Origin: Thermoleophilia bacterium
Lineage (GTDB): Bacteria > Actinomycetota > Thermoleophilia > Miltoncostaeales > Miltoncostaeaceae
DNA length: 33,374 nt
Assembly (NCBI GenBank): GCA_025455865.1
Contig: JALOLS010000022.1
Coordinates: 1 to 33,374, forward strand
Direction of reading: 5' to 3'
Shown here: piece by piece, positions 7,957-14,216 of the stretch
Layout: every line of letters begins with the position of its first letter
Position numbering within the stretch: the stretch's first letter is position 1
Notes under the pieces: generated by a model
Databases searched by the model: none
What the model saw: only the letters and a program-made list of their open reading frames with translations
Told to the model about the DNA's origin: nothing
Position numbers and translations under genes: made by a program

Positions 7957-8789
7957 TACTCGGCCACCTCCGCGCGCGCCGGGACGGCGGGCTCGCCGGC
8001 CGGCACGACCGTGCGCCCGGCCAGCGACTGACGCTCGCGCGCGGCGCGCCGGCGGGCGTCCTCCTCGTCACGCTCGATGCGCAGCCGCCGCTTGGACCAC
8101 GGCGGCTCGGAGATGCCGAGGCGCGTGATGAAGTAGAGGTGCAATCCGATGAACGTGGCGATGCCGCCGGGTATGACCAGCATGTGGATGGAATAGAACC
8201 TGGACAACGTATTGGGCCCGAACTCCGGCCCCGCCCGCAGGATGTCGCCGACGTAGGGGCCGAGGATGGGCGCGCTCGCGGTGATGTTCACCGCGACCAC
8301 GGTGGCCCAGTAGGCCTTCTGGTCCCAGACCAGCAGGTAGCCGGTGAGGCCCATGAACATGGTCATGAAGAGCAGGACCGCGCCCGTGACCCACGTGAGC
8401 TCGCGCGGGTACTTGTAGGCGCCCCAGATGAACACGCGGCCCATGTGCAGGAACACCACGACGATCATCGCCGAGGCGCCCCACTTGTGCATGCCGCGCA
8501 CGAGCCAGCCCCAGGTCACCTCGTCGGTGATGTACTCGATGCTCCGGAACGCCGTGTTGGTGTCCGGCTTGTAGTACATGGCCAGCACGATGCCGGTGAT
8601 CGCCTGCAGTCCGAACAGCGCCATCGCGGTGAACCCGAGCGTCTGGAACCAGCTCGTGCCCTTCGGGATGTTGCGGAAGAGGAACCACCTGGCGCCGGTC
8701 TTGACGCCGGAGCGATCGTCGACGTAGTCGACGACGGCCTCCCCCGTCTTCACGACTGGGCCCTTGGGCCCGATGTCCTTTGTGGTCAC
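7956..8789 (-). CDS. qcrB: Menaquinol:cytochrome c reductase cytochrome b6-like subunit
   Basis: 277-aa integral membrane subunit that binds two b hemes and forms the quinol sites. Four heme-ligand histidines are visible: His101 (RGMHKWGAS), His115 (VVFLHMGRVF), His202 (FYSIHMLVIP) and His217 (FIGLHLYFI). The spacing of 14 in the first pair and 15 in the second matches the b6-type rather than the mitochondrial-type cytochrome b. It lacks the C-terminal helices, which are encoded by qcrC. The last 45 residues or so form an Arg/Glu- and Ala/Pro-rich cytoplasmic tail, which is longer than I expect for the family. It sits between qcrA, whose stop is 8 bp upstream, and qcrC. Confidence 0.94.
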   Translation of the reverse strand: MTTKDIGPKGPVVKTGEAVVDYVDDRSGVKTGARWFLFRNIPKGTSWFQTLGFTAMALFGLQAITGIVLAMYYKPDTNTAFRSIEYITDEVTWGWLVRGMHKWGASAMIVVVFLHMGRVFIWGAYKYPRELTWVTGAVLLFMTMFMGLTGYLLVWDQKAYWATVVAVNITASAPILGPYVGDILRAGPEFGPNTLSRFYSIHMLVIPGGIATFIGLHLYFITRLGISEPPWSKRRLRIERDEEDARRRAARERQSLAGRTVVPAGEPAVPARAEVAE

Positions 8790-8797
8790 CTGGGCTC

Positions 8798-9637
8798 CTA
8801 CTGGAACGGGTAGAGGTACGAGAGCTTGCCGGTCACCGGCTCGCCCGGGTTGTGCAGGGCGAAGGGCTGCTCTTCCTGGTCGATCGAGTACGGCTTGCCG
8901 ATCAGCACCTTGTAGGACGGCTTCATGTTCGCCGCCACCTCGGCGATCGGGACCGGCTCAGAGGAGTTGCCGTCGACGACCTTGACGTCCAGCCGGTCGA
9001 GCGGGCGCGGCGGCGGGCCGGCGGTCACCAGGCCGCGGCCGTCGTAGGCGCCGCCGTGGCACGGGCAGACGTAGCCGCCGGAGCCCGGCGAGAACGCCGA
9101 CGGGCAGCCGAGGTGCGCACAGCGGTTCCAGATGACGATGAGGTCGAAGTCCTCCGGCGTGAGGCTCCCGACCACCTCGCGGTAGCGCGCCTCGAACTGG
9201 GCGGTGGACTCCTCGGCGCTCGGCGTGGGGACGACCACGCCGGTCTTCGGGCCGTAGCGGACGAACACCCGCCGGTCGGCCTCGGGGTCCGGGCCGGAGA
9301 CGGCCAGTGAGGTGACCTTGCCGATCTGCTGGGAGGTGCTGACGTTCTGGTACGGCGGCGCGTTCTGGACGAACTCCGTCGCCGGCCCCACGTCGACCCA
9401 GCGGAACTCCTCGTCGGTCAGGGTGGGCGCCACCGCGAAGCCGACGACCGGGACCAGGATGGCGGCGGTCATGACGCCACCGGTGACGACCGCCACGTTG
9501 GTCAGGAACTTGGTCCGGGTGACGTATGCGGGGTCGTCGCTGTGGTCCGGCTCCGGCTCGTGGGTGTGAACCCGCGGACCACGGTATGGCCCGGTCGAGG
9601 GATCCTCAGGGGACCCGTTTGCCGGTTGCTCAGACAC
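8798..9637 (-). CDS. qcrA: Rieske iron-sulfur subunit of the menaquinol:cytochrome c reductase
   Basis: 279 aa read from the GTG at 9637, preceded by AGGAGGT. A hydrophilic, acidic N-terminal tail of about 45 residues precedes one membrane anchor (residues 45-69). The 2Fe-2S ligands are in CAHLGC (Cys173, His175, Cys178) and CPCHGG (Cys191, Cys193, His194), the two Rieske boxes. Cys178 and Cys193 are placed to form the structural disulfide. The region between the anchor and the first box (about 100 residues) is longer than in minimal Rieske proteins. It is the first gene of the operon qcrABC. A longer in-frame reading from 9853 exists, but it runs through the 40-bp repeats and looks non-coding. 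Confidence 0.92.
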   Translation of the reverse strand: MSEQPANGSPEDPSTGPYRGPRVHTHEPEPDHSDDPAYVTRTKFLTNVAVVTGGVMTAAILVPVVGFAVAPTLTDEEFRWVDVGPATEFVQNAPPYQNVSTSQQIGKVTSLAVSGPDPEADRRVFVRYGPKTGVVVPTPSAEESTAQFEARYREVVGSLTPEDFDLIVIWNRCAHLGCPSAFSPGSGGYVCPCHGGAYDGRGLVTAGPPPRPLDRLDVKVVDGNSSEPVPIAEVAANMKPSYKVLIGKPYSIDQEEQPFALHNPGEPVTGKLSYLYPFQ

Positions 9638-9641
9638 TGCG

Positions 9642-9648
9642 ACCTCCT
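9642..9648 (-). promoter_or_regulatory. qcrA: Strong ribosome binding site AGGAGGT deciding the qcrA start
   Basis: AGGAGGT lies four bases before GTG 9637. This near-perfect Shine-Dalgarno selects the GTG over the longer in-frame start at 9853. Most other genes here rely on coupling or lack a leader. Confidence 0.7.
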
Positions 9649-9663
9649 GCCGGGGATGGCTGG

Positions 9664-9682
9664 TAGTCGCGACACTAGTCGC
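9664..9682 (-). promoter_or_regulatory. qcrABC promoter region with inverted and direct repeats
   Basis: TAGTCGC occurs twice (9664-9670, 9676-9682), 12 bases apart, and 9669-9682 is a perfect inverted repeat (GCGAC-acta-GTCGC). Inside it the minus strand reads TAGTGT (9673-9678), a TAnnnT -10 candidate that gives a leader of about 30 bases including the AGGAGGT. The overlap of a palindrome with a -10 suggests a repressor operator; this is inference. Confidence 0.35.
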
Positions 9683-9780
9683 CCACCCGGGCGGGGGCCG
9701 ATCCGCGTGGCCGGGGTGGGCCATGAGGGGCCGGTTGTCCCCCCGGGTGCGGGATTGCCGAACCCCGCCCGCCCGCCCGA

Positions 9781-9860
9781 GGCCCGAGTCTTGTGGGAGG
9801 GCCTCAAGGGCATCCGGGGGGGCCCGAGTCTTGTGGGAGGGCCTCAAGGGCATCCGGGGG
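9781..9860. repeat. 40-bp perfect tandem repeat, two copies plus a partial third
   Basis: Bases 9781-9820 and 9821-9860 are identical, and 9861-9869 (GCCCGAGTC) begins a third copy. It lies in the 271-bp non-coding gap between ubiD and qcrA. The unit length is not a multiple of three, so it is not a protein repeat. Each copy contains GGGCCTC; the GAGGCCC at 9779-9785 can pair with 9799-9805. The rest of this gap holds the ubiD hairpin (9886-9904) and the qcr promoter region. Confidence 0.95.
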
Positions 9861-9885
9861 GCCCGAGTCCTCCGGGGGCGCCGGG

Positions 9886-9904
9886 CACCGGGGCGGCCCC
9901 GGTG
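9886..9904 (-). terminator. Hairpin after ubiD, probable operon terminator
   Basis: Perfect 8-bp GC stem (CACCGGGG with CCCCGGTG) and a 3-base loop, beginning five bases past the ubiD stop on the minus strand. There is no T-run, so it may be a weak terminator or an mRNA 3'-end stabiliser for the hemB-ubiD operon. Confidence 0.55.
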
Positions 9905-9908
9905 GGCG

Positions 9909-11345
9909 CTACCGGGGGAAGGGGATGCCGAGCTCCGCCCAGCGGGCGTCGACCCGGGCGCGCACCTCGTCGCTCATGCGGATCTCCTCGGGCCAGGGGC
10001 GCACGACGCCCTCGCCCGGCCACTTGCGCGTGGCGTCGAACCCCACCTTGCTGCCGTAGGCGAAGTAGGGGGCGGCGTGGTCGAGCGCGTCCACGGGGCC
10101 CTCGGTGACCAGCATGTCCCGGCCCACGTCCACGTTGGAGAACGCGCGGAAGGCCACGGCGGAGACGTCGCGCACGTCCACGTCGTGGTCGACCACCACC
10201 ACGCAGCGGGTCAGCGAGAGCAGCCCCATGCCCCAGACCGCGTTGATCAGCTTCTTGGCGTGGCCGGGGTAGCGCTTCTTGACCGAGACGATCGCGCAGT
10301 TGTGGAACACCCCCTCCAGCGGGAGGTTCATGTCCACGAGGTCCGGCAGGGTCATCCTGAGCAGCGGCAGGAAGAGCCGCTCGGTGGCCTTGCCGAGCCA
10401 GAGGTCCTCCATCGGCGGCATCCCGACGACGGTGGTCGAGTAGATCGCGTCCCGGCGCATGGTCATGCCGGTGAGGTGGAAGGTGGGGTAGTCATCCACC
10501 GGGGTGTAGAAGCCGGTGTGGTCGCCGAACGGTCCCTCGGGGCGCAGGTCGGTGGCGTCGACGTAGCCCTCCAGCACGATCTCGGCGCTCGCCGGCACCT
10601 CCACCGGCTGGGTGCGGCAGGGCACCATCTCGACCTTCCGGCCGCGCAGGAAGCCCGCGAACATCATCTCGTCCACGTGCGGGGGGAGGGGCGCGGTGGC
10701 CGAGTAGGTGAGGGCCGGGTCGGTCCCGATCGCCACCGCGACCGGCACCCGGCCCTGGGAGTCACGCAGGTGCGCCGCGCCGTCCTTGTGGATCTGCCAG
10801 TGCATCATGCAGGTCTTCCTGTCGACCTTCTGGATGCGGTACATGCCGCAGTTGCGCACCCCGGTGCGCGGGTCGCGGCTGAAGACCAGCGGCAGCGTGA
10901 CGAACGGCCCGCCGTCCTCGGGCCAGCAGGTCAGGATGGGCACCAGGTCCAGGTCGGGCTCGGGCAGCACCACCTCCTGGCACGGCCCGCTCTTCGCGGT
11001 CCCCGGCATGAACGAGGCGAGCTCGCGCAGCTTCCCCAGCGCCTTGACCTTCTGCACCAGCCCCTGCGGCGGCTGCAGCTCGATGAGCTCCTCGATGCGC
11101 CCGGCCAGCGCGTCCAGGCTCTCGGTGCCGAGGCCCATCGCCATGCGCCGCTCGGAGCCGAACTGGTTGATCAGCACCGGCATGCGGCTCCCGCGGACGG
11201 TGCGGAAGAGCAGCGCCGGCGCCCCGCCCTTCATCCCGCGGTCGGCGATCTCGGTGATCTCCAGATGCGGGTCGACCTCGGCGGTGACCTCCACCAGCTC
11301 GCCCTCGGCCTTCAGCCGGGCCACCCACTCACGCAGATCCCTCAC
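9909..11345 (-). CDS. ubiD: UbiD-family prenyl-FMN-dependent decarboxylase, probably menaquinone pathway
   Basis: 478 aa, normal for UbiD. It begins RDLREWVARLKAEGEL, as in the family. It carries the cofactor-binding stretch with NCGMYRIQ and MMHWQIHKD (about residues 165-188) and the catalytic block RPEGPFGDHTGFYTP (268-282) with the conserved glutamate and aspartate. The C-terminal domain contains VKKRYPGHAKK and VVVVDHDVDVRD, both typical. UbiD proteins remove an aromatic carboxyl group using prenyl-FMN made by UbiX, which is encoded at 6481-7104. In the futalosine pathway this would act on a prenylated 1,4-dihydroxy-naphthoate, but the exact substrate is inference. GTG at 11345 overlaps the preceding stop (GTGA). 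It is the last gene of a heme operon. Confidence 0.92.
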   Translation of the reverse strand: MRDLREWVARLKAEGELVEVTAEVDPHLEITEIADRGMKGGAPALLFRTVRGSRMPVLINQFGSERRMAMGLGTESLDALAGRIEELIELQPPQGLVQKVKALGKLRELASFMPGTAKSGPCQEVVLPEPDLDLVPILTCWPEDGGPFVTLPLVFSRDPRTGVRNCGMYRIQKVDRKTCMMHWQIHKDGAAHLRDSQGRVPVAVAIGTDPALTYSATAPLPPHVDEMMFAGFLRGRKVEMVPCRTQPVEVPASAEIVLEGYVDATDLRPEGPFGDHTGFYTPVDDYPTFHLTGMTMRRDAIYSTTVVGMPPMEDLWLGKATERLFLPLLRMTLPDLVDMNLPLEGVFHNCAIVSVKKRYPGHAKKLINAVWGMGLLSLTRCVVVVDHDVDVRDVSAVAFRAFSNVDVGRDMLVTEGPVDALDHAAPYFAYGSKVGFDATRKWPGEGVVRPWPEEIRMSDEVRARVDARWAELGIPFPR

Positions 11346-11875
11346 CTCAGCGCCTCCGCGATCGCCGGTACCGGGGGCAGGTCGGCGACCACGGCCCACA
11401 TGGGGGCGCCGTCGCCGGCCTGCAGCGCCCGCTTGGCCGCCCGCACCCGCACCTGCAGCTCGCCGCCGCCCTCGCCGGCGATCGCCGCCGCGGTGGCCCG
11501 CCACAGCGCGGGGAGGTCCTCCCGGCGCTCGTCGGCCACCAGCGCGGCCGAGAGGGCCACCAGGTCGGCCAGCGCCTCGATGACCTCGAGGTCGCCGGCG
11601 GCGGCCACGCGGACCAGACCCTGCGCGTAGCAGTAGTCGCCGGCGAGCACGCGCCGGCCGGGGTCGGCCGGCGCGAGGTGGCGGGGGCGGCCGTGGTGGA
11701 GCAGGAAGCCCTCCAGGATCAGGTCCAGGCCGGCGGCCTGCGCCGCGGTGAGCGGCGGGGCGACCAGCCCGGCCAGGAGGGCGGGGCTCGGGGGCTCGAC
11801 CAGGTCGGTGGCGAGGGAGGGCTGCTCGGCCAGCGCGGCGCGGACGGCCCGCCCGGCGTCCTCGGCCACGCTCAA
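11342..11875 (-). CDS. Prenyl-synthase-like small protein lacking DDxxD motifs
   Basis: 177 aa from a TTG that overlaps the hemL stop (TTGA); GTG 11869 is an alternative start. I do not recognise it with certainty. Residues 55-110 align by eye with the trans-prenyl synthase encoded at 4794-5768. LEGFLLHHGRPRHL takes the place of VELVHMATLVHDDLIDG...RRGRPT. RRVLAGDYCYAQGL matches VAVRVGDFLFARAF, and VIEALADLVALSAAL matches AVQALADAALDLSRG. Both metal-binding DDxxD motifs are missing, so catalysis is unlikely. Two-subunit polyprenyl synthases (HepS/HepT, HexA/HexB) have a small non-catalytic subunit, and this could be one. It ends in a GTGA overlap with ubiD, so the stretch is tightly coupled. 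Confidence 0.6.
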   Translation of the reverse strand: MSVAEDAGRAVRAALAEQPSLATDLVEPPSPALLAGLVAPPLTAAQAAGLDLILEGFLLHHGRPRHLAPADPGRRVLAGDYCYAQGLVRVAAAGDLEVIEALADLVALSAALVADERREDLPALWRATAAAIAGEGGGELQVRVRAAKRALQAGDGAPMWAVVADLPPVPAIAEALR

Positions 11876-13122
11876 GCAGCCACCGCGCGGGCGAGCGCCG
11901 CCCCGGTGGCGCGGATGTCGTCCTCGGTGTGGGCCAGGCCGCAGAACCACGCCTCGAACTGCGAGGGCGGCGGGTAGACCCCGTCGGCCAGGAGCGCCCG
12001 GGCCAGGCGCCCGTAGGCCTCGGTGTCCGCGGCGAGCGCCGAGGCGTAGTCGGTGACCGGGGCGTCGGTGAAGAACGGGGTGAGCATCGAGCCGACGCGG
12101 TTGATCGTCACCGGGGCGCCGCTCGCCACGATGGCGTCCTCCAGCATCGCCCCGAGCTCCTCCAGCCGGGCGTAGGTGCCCTCCCGGGCGAGCTCGCACA
12201 GCGTGGCCAGGCCCGCGGTGGTGGCGAGGGGGTTCCCCGAGAGCGTCCCGGCCTGGTAGCAGGGCCCCTCGGGCGCGAGCTCGCGCATGACGTCCGCCCG
12301 CCCCCCGAAGGCCCCGACCGGGAGCCCGCCGCCGATGACCTTGCCCAGGCAGGTGAGGTCGGCGCGGACGCCGAACCGCTCCTGGGCACCGCCGTAGGCC
12401 ACCCGGAACCCGGTGATGACCTCGTCGAGGATGAGCAGCGCGCCGGTGCGGTCGCACGCCGCGCGCAGGCCCTCCAGGTATCCGGGCGCCGGGGGGACGA
12501 CCCCCATGTTCCCGGCCACCGGCTCCACGATGATCGCCGCGGCGCCCTCCAGGGCGGCCTCGGCGGCGGCCAGGTCGTTGTAGGGCACCAGCCGGGTCGC
12601 GGCGGTGGCGCCCGCGGTCACGCCGGGGCTGGTCGGCACCCCGAGGGTGGTGGCGCCGCTGCCGGCCTGCGCGAGCAGGCCGTCGATGGCCCCGTGGTAG
12701 CCGCCCTCGGCCTTCACCACCACCTCGCGGCCGGTCGCCGCGCGGGCCAGCCGCACCGCGCCCATGACCGCCTCCGAGCCCGACGAGGTCATGCGCACCC
12801 GCTCGATGGAGGGGAACGCGGCGCAGACCGCCTCGGCGAAGAGCACCTCGCGCTCGGTCGGCGCCCCGTAGGACGTCCCGCGCCCGAGCGCCTCGCGCAG
12901 GTCCCCGATCACCGCCGGGTGGGCGTGCCCCAGGATGGCCGGGCCCCAGGTGGCGAGGTAGTCGGTGTAGCGGTTGCCGTCGGCGTCCCAGACGAAGGCG
13001 CCCTCGGCGCGGTCGACGAACAGCGGATCGCGCCCGATGGCGCGCATCGCGCGCACGGGGGAGTTCACCCCGCCCACCAGCACGCCCCTCGCCCGCGCGA
13101 AGAGCGCGTCGCTCCTGCTCAG
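11872..13122 (-). CDS. hemL: Glutamate-1-semialdehyde 2,1-aminomutase
   Basis: PLP enzyme that converts glutamate-1-semialdehyde to 5-aminolevulinate, the tetrapyrrole precursor. The 416-aa protein has the family opening (SRSDALFARARGVLVGGVNSPVRA), GHAHPAV, the MTSSGSEAVMGAVRLAR phosphate-binding segment, the PLP aspartate in LDEVITGFR (233-240), the Schiff-base lysine in LGKVIGG (Lys261) and AGTLSGNPLA. The start is odd: the residue that aligns with the family's first Met is a CTG at 13122, overlapping the upstream stop as CTGA, with GGAGAAGGGG just before. An ATG 18 codons further upstream (13176) would add an Arg/Gly-rich extension not usual in the family. It lies between ahbAB and the prenyl-synthase-like gene, with overlaps at both ends. 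Confidence 0.93.
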   Translation of the reverse strand: MSRSDALFARARGVLVGGVNSPVRAMRAIGRDPLFVDRAEGAFVWDADGNRYTDYLATWGPAILGHAHPAVIGDLREALGRGTSYGAPTEREVLFAEAVCAAFPSIERVRMTSSGSEAVMGAVRLARAATGREVVVKAEGGYHGAIDGLLAQAGSGATTLGVPTSPGVTAGATAATRLVPYNDLAAAEAALEGAAAIIVEPVAGNMGVVPPAPGYLEGLRAACDRTGALLILDEVITGFRVAYGGAQERFGVRADLTCLGKVIGGGLPVGAFGGRADVMRELAPEGPCYQAGTLSGNPLATTAGLATLCELAREGTYARLEELGAMLEDAIVASGAPVTINRVGSMLTPFFTDAPVTDYASALAADTEAYGRLARALLADGVYPPPSQFEAWFCGLAHTEDDIRATGAALARAVAA

Positions 13123-14216
13123 CGCCCCTTCTCCCAGACCGGGAGCGGCCGCCCGGCCATGGCCAGGTCCTCCCACGCCCGGTACTCGGGCGAGTAGTAG
13201 ACCAGCCGGACCTTCTTGAACTCATACGTCGAGTAGAGGACCGCGCGGTCGCCCGGGGCGGTGAGCCCGGTCTCCTCGGCGATGGCGGCGATGGTCTCCT
13301 CGCAGGCGTCCTTGGAGCGGGCGTGGACCATCGTGAACAGGTTGTAGGGCCAGTCGGGATAGACCGGCCGCCGGTAGCAGTGGCTCACCGCGCGGTAGGC
13401 GGCCATCTGGGGGCCGAGCTCCTCCACGCGCTCCTCCGGGACCCTCCACACCGCCATGCCGTTGGCCCCGAAGCCGGCCTTGCGGTGGTTCAGCACCGCC
13501 GCGAACCGCCGCATGTAGGACCGCTCAACGAACCGCTCGCCGGCGGCGAGCAGCTCGTCGGTGCCCATCCCGGCGGCCTCGGCCCAGGCGTCGAACGGGG
13601 TCGGCTCGATGGGGAGGTCCTGCTGCAGCACCAGGATGTACCGGCGGTCCTCGTCGGTGGGGAGCACGCCGTCGCCCCGGCGCGGCGGTGGCTTCTGCTC
13701 GGTCTTGGCGCCGGCGTCGGACGCCCCGGTCATGTCGAGCTGCACGTTGATCTTGAACAGCTTGAGGGTGGGCAGCAGCCGCATCGAGACGGCGTCGGTC
13801 TCCCGCGCCAGCACCTCGACGGTCTCCTCCAGGCCCAGCCGGGCCCCGGGCTCCACCGCCACCGTGAACCACAGGTTGAAGTGGTGGGTGCGGCGGTAGT
13901 TGTGGCTCACGCCCGGGTGGCCGCTGACCACCTTCGCGGCGGCGAACAGGCGCTCGTCCGGGTAGCTCGCGGCCACCAGGCTGCTCTCGTAGCCCAGGGC
14001 CCGGGTGTCGAAGATGGCCGACACCTGCCGCACGATCGCCGCGTCCTTCAGGCGCCGGGTCCGCGCGATGACCTCGTCCTCGCCCAGGCCGATCCGCTCG
14101 CCGACCGCCGCGAACGGCCGGCGGACCATCGGGATGCCGGCCTGCAGGGCGTTCAGGAGCACCTGGTCGGTGTCGTCCGGCTTGTGGCGGACGGGCGTCG
14201 GGGCGGCGGTGCTCAA
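13119..14216 (-). CDS. Fused siroheme decarboxylase-like protein (AhbA-AhbB / NirD-NirL type)
   Basis: 365 aa, two AsnC/Lrp-fold halves joined by a charged Lys/Pro linker (about residues 163-185). The first half has the HTH-like start (TDQVLLNALQAGIPMVRRPF) and the family block VSHNYRRTHHFNLWFTV (103-119). The second half has LNHRKAGFGANGMAVWRVPE (242-261), VSHCYRR...WPYNLFTMVH (277-298) and LYSTYEFKKVRLVYY (327-341). These blocks are diagnostic for AhbA/AhbB and NirDLGH, which decarboxylate siroheme on the way to heme b or heme d1. These families are often misnamed as Lrp regulators. Placed between hemB and hemL it probably serves heme synthesis. TTG at 14216 was chosen from the TTGA overlap with the hemB stop. 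AhbC, AhbD and Nir partners are not in the window. Confidence 0.85.
   Translation of the reverse strand: MSTAAPTPVRHKPDDTDQVLLNALQAGIPMVRRPFAAVGERIGLGEDEVIARTRRLKDAAIVRQVSAIFDTRALGYESSLVAASYPDERLFAAAKVVSGHPGVSHNYRRTHHFNLWFTVAVEPGARLGLEETVEVLARETDAVSMRLLPTLKLFKINVQLDMTGASDAGAKTEQKPPPRRGDGVLPTDEDRRYILVLQQDLPIEPTPFDAWAEAAGMGTDELLAAGERFVERSYMRRFAAVLNHRKAGFGANGMAVWRVPEERVEELGPQMAAYRAVSHCYRRPVYPDWPYNLFTMVHARSKDACEETIAAIAEETGLTAPGDRAVLYSTYEFKKVRLVYYSPEYRAWEDLAMAGRPLPVWEKGR

Noticed and set aside
9638-9853. Longer Rieske protein starting at 9853
   Set aside because: The extension runs through the 40-bp repeats, which are not a multiple of three, and a near-perfect AGGAGGT selects GTG 9637.
9781-9869. 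CRISPR array
   Set aside because: The repeats are directly adjacent with no spacers, only two full copies, and no cas gene is nearby.
13123-13176. HemL start at ATG 13176
   Set aside because: It would add 18 Gly/Arg/Ala-rich residues not seen at HemL N-termini, whereas the CTG aligns with the family start.
13119-14216. Lrp/AsnC transcriptional regulator
   Set aside because: The fold is shared, but the VSHNYRR...NLWFT and HR.AGF.ANGMAVW blocks belong to the siroheme decarboxylase group, and the gene is inside a heme operon.
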